Part shown: positions 1 to 6,442 of the stretch, one piece after another | Layout of the letters: each line of letters opens with the position of its first letter | Position numbering within the stretch: the stretch's first letter is position 1 | From: an uncultured Ruminococcus sp. | Lineage (GTDB): Bacteria; Bacillota; Clostridia; Oscillospirales; Acutalibacteraceae | DNA length: 7,715 nt | NCBI GenBank assembly: GCA_902772795.1 | Contig: CACYBZ010000349.1 | Span: 1-7,715, forward strand | Reading direction: 5' to 3' | Notes under the pieces: generated by a model | What the model saw: the letters and a program-made list of their open reading frames with translations, nothing else | What the model was told of the DNA's origin: nothing | Database searches by the model: none | Made by a program: the position numbers and the translations under genes

Positions 1-63
1 TATTGAAACAATATCCTGTACGAGTTCTTCCTGTGGTGATAGTTCTTCATTGTTCACTACCAC
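1..63 (-). CDS. 5' end of a leftward gene, possibly a truncated IS607-type serine resolvase (partial)
   Basis: Only the first 21 codons lie in the window; the gene runs off the left edge. Reading leftward from a GTG at 63-61 the peptide is MVVNNEELSPQEELVQDIVS and onward. A second GTG at 57-55 is an alternative start. The start is supported by AAAGGAG at 77-71, seven bases upstream, by a consensus-like promoter at 88-116, and by an in-frame stop shortly upstream. The SPQEELVQDIVSI stretch reminds me of the segment near the C-terminus of IS607-family serine recombinases, shortly before their usual 'FS.RLYG.R' stretch. If so, this is an N-terminally truncated resolvase piece that has its own start, and a tnpB might follow leftward. 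That resemblance is from memory and rests on about a dozen residues. It could equally be an unrelated small hypothetical protein. Confidence 0.5.
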   Translation of the reverse strand, partial: MVVNNEELSPQEELVQDIVSI

Positions 64-70
64 TAATGTA

Positions 71-77
71 CTCCTTT
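71..77 (-). promoter_or_regulatory. Ribosome-binding site for the leftward partial gene
   Basis: On the minus strand this reads AAAGGAG, seven bases before the GTG at 63-61. It is what decides the non-ATG start, because no in-frame ATG is available in the visible part of the gene. Confidence 0.6.
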
Positions 78-87
78 CTATGAGTAT

Positions 88-116
88 ATATTAACACATT
101 CTGGCACTTTTATCAA
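88..116 (-). promoter_or_regulatory. Sigma-A-type promoter for the leftward partial gene
   Basis: On the minus strand a TTGATA -35 (116-111) and a TAATAT -10 (93-88) are separated by exactly 17 bases, giving an expected transcription start near position 81 and a short leader holding the ribosome-binding site. Both hexamers are close to consensus. Confidence 0.6.
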
Positions 117-188
117 TGTATTTTATTATTTAACTTTCCTCCTTCATATCGTGTCCTCCCATACGGAATAAACTTCTTGCACGAAGCA

Positions 189-202
189 TCTGACAAGTCA
201 GA
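189..202. repeat. Short inverted repeat, TCTGAC-AA-GTCAGA
   Basis: Six-base arms with a two-base centre form a perfect dyad. It lies just downstream of the predicted start from the leftward promoter at 218-245, where a repressor operator could sit. The two-base loop is too tight for a good RNA hairpin and no T-run follows on either strand, so a protein-binding site is the more natural reading. The chance level for such a short dyad is not negligible. Confidence 0.3.
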
Positions 203-217
203 CAACCTTCCCCTGTC

Positions 218-245
218 ATTTTACCATATCTACATAAAAATACAA
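218..245 (-). promoter_or_regulatory. Possible second leftward promoter
   Basis: On the minus strand TTGTAT (245-240) and TAAAAT (223-218) are separated by 16 bases. It would give a transcript with a leader of about 150 bases before the leftward gene at 63. That leader contains a minus-strand stretch with AAGGAGG around 145 but no convincing gene after it. AT-rich sequence makes such matches common. Confidence 0.35.
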
Positions 246-376
246 GCATTTCTGTGAAATAATATATTAAGAATTGTTGTGTAATGACAAATCTGCAAAA
301 AGAAAAACGGAATATTACTGTCACAGACAATATAAATAACATTTCCGTCCGAACACGGTGAGGAATCTTTTTCAGA

Positions 377-394
377 CCTGAAACGAATTTCAGG
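377..394. promoter_or_regulatory. Cre-like inverted repeat upstream of the amylase (CCTGAAACGAATTTCAGG)
   Basis: Perfect seven-base arms (CCTGAAA / TTTCAGG) surround a CGAA centre. The TGAAA...TTTCA arms and total spacing match catabolite-responsive elements bound by CcpA and the operators of related LacI-family regulators. The central CG is displaced by one base from the cre consensus. The site lies 57 bases upstream of the amylase -35, in the divergent spacer, so it could serve either direction. A regulatory role in sugar control is inference. Confidence 0.4.
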
Positions 395-451
395 GTGACA
401 AACAGTATATATGGCAAGCGTCAGAATTTATGTAATATTATAAAAAAACAA

Positions 452-481
452 TTTACAAAAGCAAATAAAAAATGTTATAAT
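452..481 (+). promoter_or_regulatory. Amylase promoter, extended -10
   Basis: TTTACA (452-457), an 18-base spacer and TATAAT (476-481) preceded by TG at 473-474 make an extended -10 sigma-A promoter. The predicted start near 488 leaves a leader of about 27 bases with the AGGAGG site. It also shows that the open frame running back to 395 cannot be the translated start of this transcript. Confidence 0.75.
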
Positions 482-502
482 AAAAATACCAGAATAATTT
501 TT

Positions 503-508
503 AGGAGG
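503..508 (+). promoter_or_regulatory. Ribosome-binding site of the amylase
   Basis: A perfect AGGAGG six bases before the ATG at 515. It fixes the start at 515 over upstream in-frame ATGs such as 395, which lies before the promoter and would add 40 residues ahead of the signal peptide. Confidence 0.85.
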
Positions 509-514
509 AATTTT

Positions 515-3500
515 ATGAACAATTATCGGTCAGTTCACCGTCGTTTTCAGCGAAAGCGACTGTTAAGTCTTCTTTTGTCCTGTGCACTTATAGCCACATC
601 GTTCACAGGACTTGGCAGTGTCGTCAGTTCGGCTACGGAAGAAGAACCCCAAAGCAGTTCAGCGGATTTGTATGGTCTGATGTCTGACTGTCAGGACGGA
701 ACAATTCTGCATTGTTTTGACTGGAAGTATAATGACATCAGAGCTGAATTGCCGAACATTGCCCGAGCAGGATTTTCTTCTGTTCAGACTTCACCCGCAC
801 AACCGGGAGCAGGTATCGACAGCAACATCTGGTATTACCTGTATCAGCCCCTGGGTTTTTTCATCGGCACAGGCGATTTGGGAACAAAAGCCGATTTACA
901 GGCTCTTTGTTCGGAAGCGGAAAACTACGGTATCAAGGTCATTGTTGATGTTGTTGCCAATCATATGGCTGGTGACCACACCTACATTCAAAGCGATTTT
1001 CATTCGCCGTCTTTGTTCCGCTGGAACAGTCAGGTACCGTCAGACGCTGACGCCAGATACAAATCCACACATCTTGACATAGGTATGCCTGACCTTGTAT
1101 CGGAAAATCCATATGTCATAGCAGCTGTCAAGTCTTATGTGCAGGAACTGAAATCTGTGGGTGTCAGCGGTATCCGTTGGGATACAATCAACCATGTTCA
1201 ACTTCCCAGTGAAGGCTGTGACTTCCTTTCTGAAGTTATTGACCCTTCTATGTACAACTATGGCGAAATCCTCAGCAATGCAAACGGCAATCTTTCCGAG
1301 TATGCCAATTATATGAGTATAACGGACGGTACCTACGGTTATCGGTTGCGTAACGCAATAAATAACGCAACAGTTTCCTCCATCGGAAGTGAGTCAGCCG
1401 TTCAGTATCTGATAAACGACGAAAAAATTCCCGCTAACAAGGTCGTCTACTGGGGAGAAAGTCATGATACATGGTCAAATGACAAAATGAGCGGTTACTC
1501 CAACGAAATGACACAGAATCAGGTTGACCGTGCCTATGCTGTCGGGGCAAGTCGTAAAGATGCCACCGCCCTGTATTTTTCCAGACCTGATTCAGCGGTA
1601 AAAGAACAGATATTCGCAGGTAAAAAAGGCAGTACGGCATTTTCGGGCAAAGAAGTAGCCGCTGTCAATCATTTCCACAATGCGATGTCAGGACAAAACG
1701 ACAAATACTTTACGGATTCCAACACAAACTGTGCTTTTGTATGCCGTGAAAAAGGCGTTGTTGTTGTTTCGATAGGCAACACCAATTCCCGGACCATTTC
1801 CGTTACCAACACAAAATTTGCCATGACGACTGCCGGAAAGTATATTGATGAAATTACCGGTAACGAGTGGACAGTCACTGCCAACGGTATTTCGGGTACT
1901 ATCGGCAGTACAGGTATCGCTGTTCTCTATCAGGAAAACGCTGTACCGCAATATACCGTTCCCACGCATACACAGACCACACCGTCCGCAGTCACAGGCA
2001 GTGTATCCGTCACAGCAGATGCCACAGAGTTTTCGAGTGATACTATGTCGCTCACTCTCCATTGTTCAGGCGTAAACAATCCTGTCTATATGACTTCCGA
2101 AGGAAAATACAGTGCATATACAGACGGTGATGTCATCTCTGTCGGCAGTCTGACCACTTCGGGAACTATCAAAGTGACTGTCAAAGGCACAAATGACAAC
2201 AATACTGTCGTGTCCCATACCTATACCTATACCAAACAGGGAAGTGCCGTAAAGATTTACTTTGACAACACAACCTATAATTGGAATTCGGTTTATGCGT
2301 ATATTTATGACGCTGACAAAAACAGCAACGATAAATGGCCCGGTAAAGCGATGACAAGAAATGCTTCGGGACTGTATGAAATGACCGTTCCCAATGAATT
2401 CGCCTATGATGGCAAAGTCATTTTTTCTGACAACGGCAACAGTACAAACAGATATCCTTATGAAAAGAATTTCGAGAAATCCGACAGAGGTCTTGATATA
2501 TGGGGACAGTCCAGAATACTTGGTGCTGACCACAACTGGACAATTTACAATGATACCGCTGCGTCAGGAAGTCTTTTTGCAACGGTTGCTCAGAATGCCG
2601 TTCCTTTCCGTGATAACCTTACCGTTACACTTCATGCTCAAGATGTCTGTACGGCAAGATACACCACATCGGACGGTCACGCAGGCACTTATCAAGACGG
2701 TGACACCATTACTATCGGCAACAGCATCGATTCAGGCAGAAATGTCACCCTTACCCTTATCGGTACCAGACCCAACGGCGAAGTGATTTCCCAGAGCTAT
2801 ACCTATCAGAAAGACGGTACAAGCAAACTGTATGTCTATTTTGATAATTCGTACTATAACTGGTCAACCGTATTGGCTTATGTCTATTCCGACCAAGGCA
2901 ATGTGGCAGCATGGCCGGGTGAAACCATGACGAAAATTTCGGATACCTTATACCGTTATGAGATACCTGCAGCCTTTGCAAATACCAGAATTATCTTTAA
3001 CAATAACAGCAGCAGTAACAAACAGCAGTATCCCAAAAGTAAAGGGCTTCTGATAAACAACCGTTCCCATAAACTGAATCGTCACAATGAATGGCAGCCG
3101 TATGCTGAAGGTATACTGTCTGCTTCCACAGACGATACTACATTTTCAGATATACTTCAGGTTACTCTGTCATCTGAAAATATGAACAGTGCCTTTTATT
3201 CCATAAACGGTAACACTGCTGTTGCCTTCACCAACGGACAGGCAATTACATTTACCGATACTTCCACACTCACACTCACAGGTACAGATGTCGCAGGAAA
3301 CAACATCACTAAATCCTACACCTACACCAAAGAAGATGAACCCGAAGTACAGACGGTAACGGTTTATTTTGACAATTCCCTTTGTCAATGGAATTCTGTC
3401 AATGCTTATATTTATGACGGCGAAAATTCCTACACGACATGGAACAACAGTCCTGCGATGACAAACGTCAACGGCAATATCTATAAAATTGACATTCCCG

Positions 3501-5629
3501 AAGCGTATTGGAACGGAAACATTATTTTTAAAGGCGATAATAAGCAACAATATCCTCTTTCGGGTCAGTCAGGTCTGGAAATCGGTCAGCAGTCGAAGAT
3601 GTGCAGTGCTGACAGGGACTGGTCTGCGGTGGAAAATGCCGTATTTGCCTCACGCAAAAACGGTGCGGGTTTTGCCGATACATTACAGGTCACACTGTTG
3701 GCAGAAAACGATATCACCAATACACAATATACTGTCAACGGCATAACAACAAGCTATACCAATGGTGAAACGGTTACCATTCCGACAGATACTTTATCTC
3801 CGGGAGATACTGTAACTGTTACGCTGACAGGTACAACTGCCAAAGGACAGACTGTCACACAATCCTATACCTACGAGAAAGGTATCATGCTCTATTTTGA
3901 AAACTCCGTAAACTGGAGCAGTGTCTATGCCTATATTTTCGACGGCGGAAGAGAATCCATGAATTGGAACGCTCAGCCGATGATGCTCAATAAGACATCA
4001 GGTCTGTATGAATGTGTCGTTACAGGCAAAATAACAGACGGGGTAAGAGTTATTTTCCATAACGGTTCAAACGGAAGTGGCAACCAATATCCTCTTTCCG
4101 GAGGAGGAGTACGTCTGGAAATTGACAACAAATCCCATAAATTAAGCAAAAAAGACGGTAATTGGTTATGGGAAGTCTATCCGCCTTACACCGTTACTTT
4201 TGAAAGTAATGGCGGCAGTACGGTTACTTCACAAAGTGTAACAGAAGGCAATACAGCCACAGAACCTGAAACACCAACAAAAGCAGGCTGTCTTTTCGAC
4301 GGCTGGTATAACGGTGCGACAGTCTTTGATTTTGATACACCCATTATGGGCAATATCACCCTTACTGCACACTGGACAACGCTGACAAAGGTATCTGCAC
4401 TTGAAGCAACCTGTACAACGGACGGCAATATTGAATATTACACAGCCAACGGCAAATATTACCGACAGGAAAACAGTTCCTATACCGAAATCACTCTGGA
4501 AGATACGGTAATTTCGGCAACAGGTCACAACTACGTTTATGACGAGGAAAACAGTGAAAGTAATACAGAAGGTCATACCTTGATATGTACCCACTGCGGA
4601 GATACCGTTCTGGAAGAACATTGTTACGAAGACAATATCTGTGCGGTATGCGGATATGAAGAAACCGCACAACAGATTGACTGGAATTCGGTTACGGTGA
4701 CATTTACAGACGGAAGCAACGGACTGTATGCTTACACGGGCAAAACAATTGAGCCTGATTTTTCACTTACTATCGATGAAGAAGAACTGGAAATCTATGT
4801 CGATTATGATTTTGCAGAAGATTCTGATGAGAGTGCGAAGAAAGCAGGCAAACATACCATTACCGTATTTGACAAGAATGATGAAGAAAATACTTTCTCA
4901 TTTGACTATTATATTTATACGATGTCCATAACAGCGAAAGATACTCTGAATACCACCAATAAAATCCAGTTTGTTGCCACAAGAAATTCTGATAAAACAA
5001 ATGTAACAGAATTTGGTATGGTATTCGACAGAAAAGGTATCTATGCCGACAATCTTTCCCTGACGAATAAAACGAATGTTTCTAAAACAGTCAATAAGGC
5101 AACTTCCAAGTATACAGTCAATGTTGTTGATGCCGGTTCAGGTGTTTCGGCAAAATCTTATATGAAAATCAACCTCAACGGTGAAACGTATACCATCTAC
5201 GGTCAGAAAATCAGCTATACCAGATATACCCCTGAAGAAGTTTCTAATTTTACCATGGAAGACATTGTACCAACCATCATTGACGGAAAAGTAAATGTAA
5301 CGGTTAAAAAACCTGTTCATAACGCTTCTGTTTACACCTGCACAGAGATGGGTATCTTACTGAGCAAAAACGGAACGATATCTTCTGTTACCGATGCAAC
5401 GGAAACCCTGATATACAACAATGTCGGCAACGGCAATGTAGCAAAAGGATACCTGGATATCAACAAAGCGGGAGGTTCGCTGGACAAATATTCAACATAT
5501 TCCGCAAATATCAGTTTTGTCGGAAACAATGCCGTTTACACCAGGGCATACGCCGTTTTTGTTGATACCGCAGGAAACAGCACCGTTGTTTATGGTAACT
5601 GTCATGTAACAGAATATCCGATTGATTGA
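515..5629 (+). CDS. Secreted modular alpha-amylase (GH13, AmyE-like) with four CBM26-like starch-binding modules
   Basis: 1704 residues; hydrolyses internal alpha-1,4 bonds of starch outside the cell. Residues 1-40 are a signal peptide (Arg/Lys-rich start, hydrophobic 16-30, cleavage likely after VSSA at 40). The GH13 barrel spans about 52-350 and resembles Bacillus AmyE (subfamily 28). Its conserved regions are VDVVANH (144-150), GIRWDTINH (219-227, nucleophile D223), NYGEIL (248-253, acid/base E251) and WGESHD (313-318, D318). A beta-sandwich C domain follows to about 474. Residues 496-1221 hold four Ig-like plus CBM26 pairs, 1225-1287 an InlB/Listeria-Bacteroides repeat, 1295-1382 a Cys-pair module, and 1465-1704 an unrecognised duplicated domain. 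No dockerin, SLH or LPXTG motif is present, so retention at the surface is unexplained. Promoter at 452-481, cre-like dyad at 377-394. The catalytic call is firm; exact product profile is not readable from sequence. Confidence 0.95.
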   Translation: MNNYRSVHRRFQRKRLLSLLLSCALIATSFTGLGSVVSSATEEEPQSSSADLYGLMSDCQDGTILHCFDWKYNDIRAELPNIARAGFSSVQTSPAQPGAGIDSNIWYYLYQPLGFFIGTGDLGTKADLQALCSEAENYGIKVIVDVVANHMAGDHTYIQSDFHSPSLFRWNSQVPSDADARYKSTHLDIGMPDLVSENPYVIAAVKSYVQELKSVGVSGIRWDTINHVQLPSEGCDFLSEVIDPSMYNYGEILSNANGNLSEYANYMSITDGTYGYRLRNAINNATVSSIGSESAVQYLINDEKIPANKVVYWGESHDTWSNDKMSGYSNEMTQNQVDRAYAVGASRKDATALYFSRPDSAVKEQIFAGKKGSTAFSGKEVAAVNHFHNAMSGQNDKYFTDSNTNCAFVCREKGVVVVSIGNTNSRTISVTNTKFAMTTAGKYIDEITGNEWTVTANGISGTIGSTGIAVLYQENAVPQYTVPTHTQTTPSAVTGSVSVTADATEFSSDTMSLTLHCSGVNNPVYMTSEGKYSAYTDGDVISVGSLTTSGTIKVTVKGTNDNNTVVSHTYTYTKQGSAVKIYFDNTTYNWNSVYAYIYDADKNSNDKWPGKAMTRNASGLYEMTVPNEFAYDGKVIFSDNGNSTNRYPYEKNFEKSDRGLDIWGQSRILGADHNWTIYNDTAASGSLFATVAQNAVPFRDNLTVTLHAQDVCTARYTTSDGHAGTYQDGDTITIGNSIDSGRNVTLTLIGTRPNGEVISQSYTYQKDGTSKLYVYFDNSYYNWSTVLAYVYSDQGNVAAWPGETMTKISDTLYRYEIPAAFANTRIIFNNNSSSNKQQYPKSKGLLINNRSHKLNRHNEWQPYAEGILSASTDDTTFSDILQVTLSSENMNSAFYSINGNTAVAFTNGQAITFTDTSTLTLTGTDVAGNNITKSYTYTKEDEPEVQTVTVYFDNSLCQWNSVNAYIYDGENSYTTWNNSPAMTNVNGNIYKIDIPEAYWNGNIIFKGDNKQQYPLSGQSGLEIGQQSKMCSADRDWSAVENAVFASRKNGAGFADTLQVTLLAENDITNTQYTVNGITTSYTNGETVTIPTDTLSPGDTVTVTLTGTTAKGQTVTQSYTYEKGIMLYFENSVNWSSVYAYIFDGGRESMNWNAQPMMLNKTSGLYECVVTGKITDGVRVIFHNGSNGSGNQYPLSGGGVRLEIDNKSHKLSKKDGNWLWEVYPPYTVTFESNGGSTVTSQSVTEGNTATEPETPTKAGCLFDGWYNGATVFDFDTPIMGNITLTAHWTTLTKVSALEATCTTDGNIEYYTANGKYYRQENSSYTEITLEDTVISATGHNYVYDEENSESNTEGHTLICTHCGDTVLEEHCYEDNICAVCGYEETAQQIDWNSVTVTFTDGSNGLYAYTGKTIEPDFSLTIDEEELEIYVDYDFAEDSDESAKKAGKHTITVFDKNDEENTFSFDYYIYTMSITAKDTLNTTNKIQFVATRNSDKTNVTEFGMVFDRKGIYADNLSLTNKTNVSKTVNKATSKYTVNVVDAGSGVSAKSYMKINLNGETYTIYGQKISYTRYTPEEVSNFTMEDIVPTIIDGKVNVTVKKPVHNASVYTCTEMGILLSKNGTISSVTDATETLIYNNVGNGNVAKGYLDINKAGGSLDKYSTYSANISFVGNNAVYTRAYAVFVDTAGNSTVVYGNCHVTEYPID
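2000..2548 (+). repeat. Amylase repeat unit 1: Ig-like domain plus CBM26
   Basis: Residues about 496-575 form an Ig/Fn3-like linker domain ending in HTYTYTK, of the kind often labelled Fn3-associated or chitobiase C-terminal. Residues about 579-678 form a CBM26-like module beginning KIYFDN. Likely ligand-stacking aromatics are Y594, Y596 and W608 (in KWPG), spaced as in the characterised Bacillus halodurans CBM26 site as I recall it. Confidence 0.75.
2567..3103 (+). repeat. Amylase repeat unit 2: Ig-like domain plus CBM26
   Basis: Ig-like domain about 685-766 (ends QSYTYQK) and CBM26 about 771-863 (VYFDNSYYNW, then AWPG with W800, then QQYP). The first pocket aromatic is replaced by leucine (L787 in VLAY); Y789 and W800 are kept. 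Confidence 0.75.
3110..3631 (+). repeat. Amylase repeat unit 3: Ig-like domain plus CBM26
   Basis: Ig-like domain about 866-939 (ends KSYTYTK), a short acidic linker (EDEPE), and CBM26 about 947-1039 (VYFDNSLCQW, QQYP, GLEIG). The first pocket aromatic is asparagine (N963 in VNAY), and the usual WPG is WNN (W976). Confidence 0.75.
3635..4177 (+). repeat. Amylase repeat unit 4: Ig-like domain plus CBM26
   Basis: Ig-like domain about 1041-1121 (ends QSYTYEK) joined directly to CBM26 about 1124-1221 (LYFENSVNW, VYAY with Y1138 and Y1140, W1151, NQYP). Full aromatic set as in unit 1. The four units clearly share a pattern but have diverged, so the duplication is old rather than a recent tandem expansion. 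Confidence 0.75.
4907..5626 (+). repeat. Duplicated C-terminal domain of the amylase, function unknown
   Basis: Residues about 1465-1575 and 1579-1704 appear to be two diverged copies of one beta-rich fold. Both have a 'TEFGMVF' / 'TEMGILL' type strand (1498-1504; 1610-1616), and both close with a Y.(V/A)N(V/I)...G..V....Y......G....YG pattern. I have a general memory of similar tails on surface and secreted proteins of Ruminococcus-like bacteria but cannot name a family. A cell-surface retention role would fill the gap left by missing anchors; this is inference. Confidence 0.5.
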
Positions 5630-5646
5630 TGAAAGGCTGAATATTT

Positions 5647-5784
5647 ATGAGAAAAAAAAGGAACTATCTGAAAACAGAAATGGAAATTGTATGGTTTGAT
5701 GAAGAAGATGTTATTGTCACTTCAGGTGACGAATCTGGTGACGATGTAGATGACGAAACATACAGCGACCCTAACGAGCTTTAA
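5647..5784 (+). CDS. Small acidic protein of unknown function, 45 residues
   Basis: The ATG at 5647 is preceded by AAAGG (5632-5636) with a ten-base gap, only 17 bases after the amylase stop and before any terminator, so it is very probably co-transcribed with the amylase. The protein starts with a basic patch (MRKKRNYLK), has a central EMEIVWFDEEDVIVTSG (11-27), and ends in a Ser/Gly/Asp-rich tail to DPNEL. It has no hydrophobic segment, signal peptide or cysteine, so it is probably cytoplasmic unless exported as a leader-type peptide. I recall many short clostridial proteins with a similar E.EIV.F..EDVI.TSG core, uncharacterised; one idea is a peptide precursor with the TSG as a boundary, but no modification or export gene is visible here. 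The coding call is good, the function open. Confidence 0.75.
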   Translation: MRKKRNYLKTEMEIVWFDEEDVIVTSGDESGDDVDDETYSDPNEL

Positions 5785-5877
5785 AGACAAATCATTGTTT
5801 TCCAAAATCAGTACAGATTGATTTTTAGTTTTCCAATAGTAATGAACATCGTCACTGTTTATCACAGAACAGTTTTT

Positions 5878-5917
5878 ATCATTCCCGTAGGTATTTCCTG
5901 CGGGAATGATTTTTTTC
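5878..5917 (+). terminator. Strong intrinsic terminator after the amylase and small acidic gene
   Basis: A 14-pair stem (ATCATTCCCGTAGG with CCTGCGGGAATGAT, one G-T pair), a five-base TATTT loop, then a run of T from 5910 to 5916. It ends the two-gene unit. A weaker hairpin lies just upstream (ACTGTT 5854-5859 with AACAGT 5868-5873, then TTTT) and may add to it. The left flank has T rather than A, so termination in the minus direction is not expected. Confidence 0.9.
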
Positions 5918-5943
5918 TGTTATATCGTTACAACAGTTATATT

Positions 5944-5973
5944 TTGTTTTCCGTACAGTCATAATGGTAAAAT
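5944..5973 (+). promoter_or_regulatory. Weak candidate promoter in the spacer
   Basis: TTGTTT (5944-5949), 18 bases, TAAAAT (5968-5973). It could provide a long-leader transcript for the STAS gene. The spacer is very AT-rich, and apart from this, the terminator and the promoter at 6080-6088 I see nothing in 5785-6133. Confidence 0.2.
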
Positions 5974-6079
5974 ATGTGAATATGACAAAACAGATACTGC
6001 TGAATAAAAAATACACAAAAATATACATTAAAATTTTACAGTTAGTCTGAATAAATATGATAATATTTACCGTCAAACA

Positions 6080-6088
6080 TGTTATAAT
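6080..6088 (+). promoter_or_regulatory. Extended -10 promoter of the STAS-phosphatase operon
   Basis: TGTTATAAT, a perfect TATAAT with the TG extension, 46 bases before the STAS start. No good -35 lies at the usual distance (TGATAA at 6058-6063 would need a 19-base spacer). The ten bases ATGTTATAAT are identical to those at the amylase promoter. Confidence 0.6.
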
Positions 6089-6133
6089 GAGTATATGCTC
6101 AAACCAGACAAAACAAACGGAGGATTGCTATTT

Positions 6134-6433
6134 ATGAAAGTAACAGTAACATCAGAAAACAAAACAGTCACATTGGTCATTGAGGGCAGAATTGATACGC
6201 TTACCGCCCCCGAACTGGAACAGACCGTACAGGAAAACGCTTCACAGTACGACAGTATGATAATGGATATGTCAGGTGTAGACTACATTTCTTCTGCGGG
6301 ACTGCGGGTAATGGTTTATGCACATCAGGCGATGGTTAATAAAGGCGGTCTTACTCTGAAAGGAGTCAACCGCAACGTTATGGAAATTTTCAGACTGACA
6401 GGTTTTTCACGGGTTATCCGTATCGAAGAATAA
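6134..6433 (+). CDS. STAS-domain anti-sigma-factor antagonist (SpoIIAA/RsbV-like)
   Basis: 99 residues, the usual length for a single STAS domain; cytoplasmic. Family members bind an anti-sigma kinase when unphosphorylated and thereby free a sigma factor or another output partner. Seen here: the start VTVTSENKTVTLVIEGRIDT, and the signature DMSGVDYISSAGL (45-57), in which Ser54 aligns with the phosphorylated serine of SpoIIAA and RsbV. GGAGGA at 6119-6124, nine bases before the ATG, chooses this start over an in-frame ATG at 6095, which sits at the predicted transcription start. It is followed nine bases later by a PP2C phosphatase, the normal partner that removes the phosphate. The kinase partner is not in the window. 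The final output (sigma factor, biofilm, c-di-GMP or other) cannot be told. Confidence 0.92.
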   Translation: MKVTVTSENKTVTLVIEGRIDTLTAPELEQTVQENASQYDSMIMDMSGVDYISSAGLRVMVYAHQAMVNKGGLTLKGVNRNVMEIFRLTGFSRVIRIEE

Positions 6434-6442
6434 GCCTTGTCT

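Noticed and set aside
130..417. Leftward 95-codon open frame
   Set aside because: No recognisable domain, no ribosome-binding site at its first ATG, and the candidate promoter lies inside it. The last part contains a CxxC but too little to support a gene.
395..514. In-frame upstream extension of the amylase to an ATG at 395
   Set aside because: It precedes the promoter at 452-481, has no ribosome-binding site, and would put 40 residues in front of a normal signal peptide; 515 has AGGAGG at ideal spacing.
566..580. Possible lipoprotein cysteine in the amylase signal peptide (LLSC)
   Set aside because: The residue before Ser is Leu, which does not fit the lipobox well, the hydrophobic stretch continues past the Cys, and a good signal peptidase I site follows at residue 40.
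2066..2533. Leftward 155-codon open frame inside the amylase
   Set aside because: It is antisense to a conserved Ig-like/CBM26 unit, lacks start signals and domain features; a by-product of the codon use of the real gene.
4229..4672. Leftward 147-codon Cys-rich open frame inside the amylase
   Set aside because: Antisense to the InlB and Cys-pair modules; its cysteines arise from the complement of frequent Thr/Ala codons and it has no start signals.
5879..6076. Leftward 65-codon open frame in the AT-rich spacer
   Set aside because: Its end overlaps the terminator stem, composition is simply AT-driven (Ile/Phe/Tyr rich), and no ribosome-binding site was seen.
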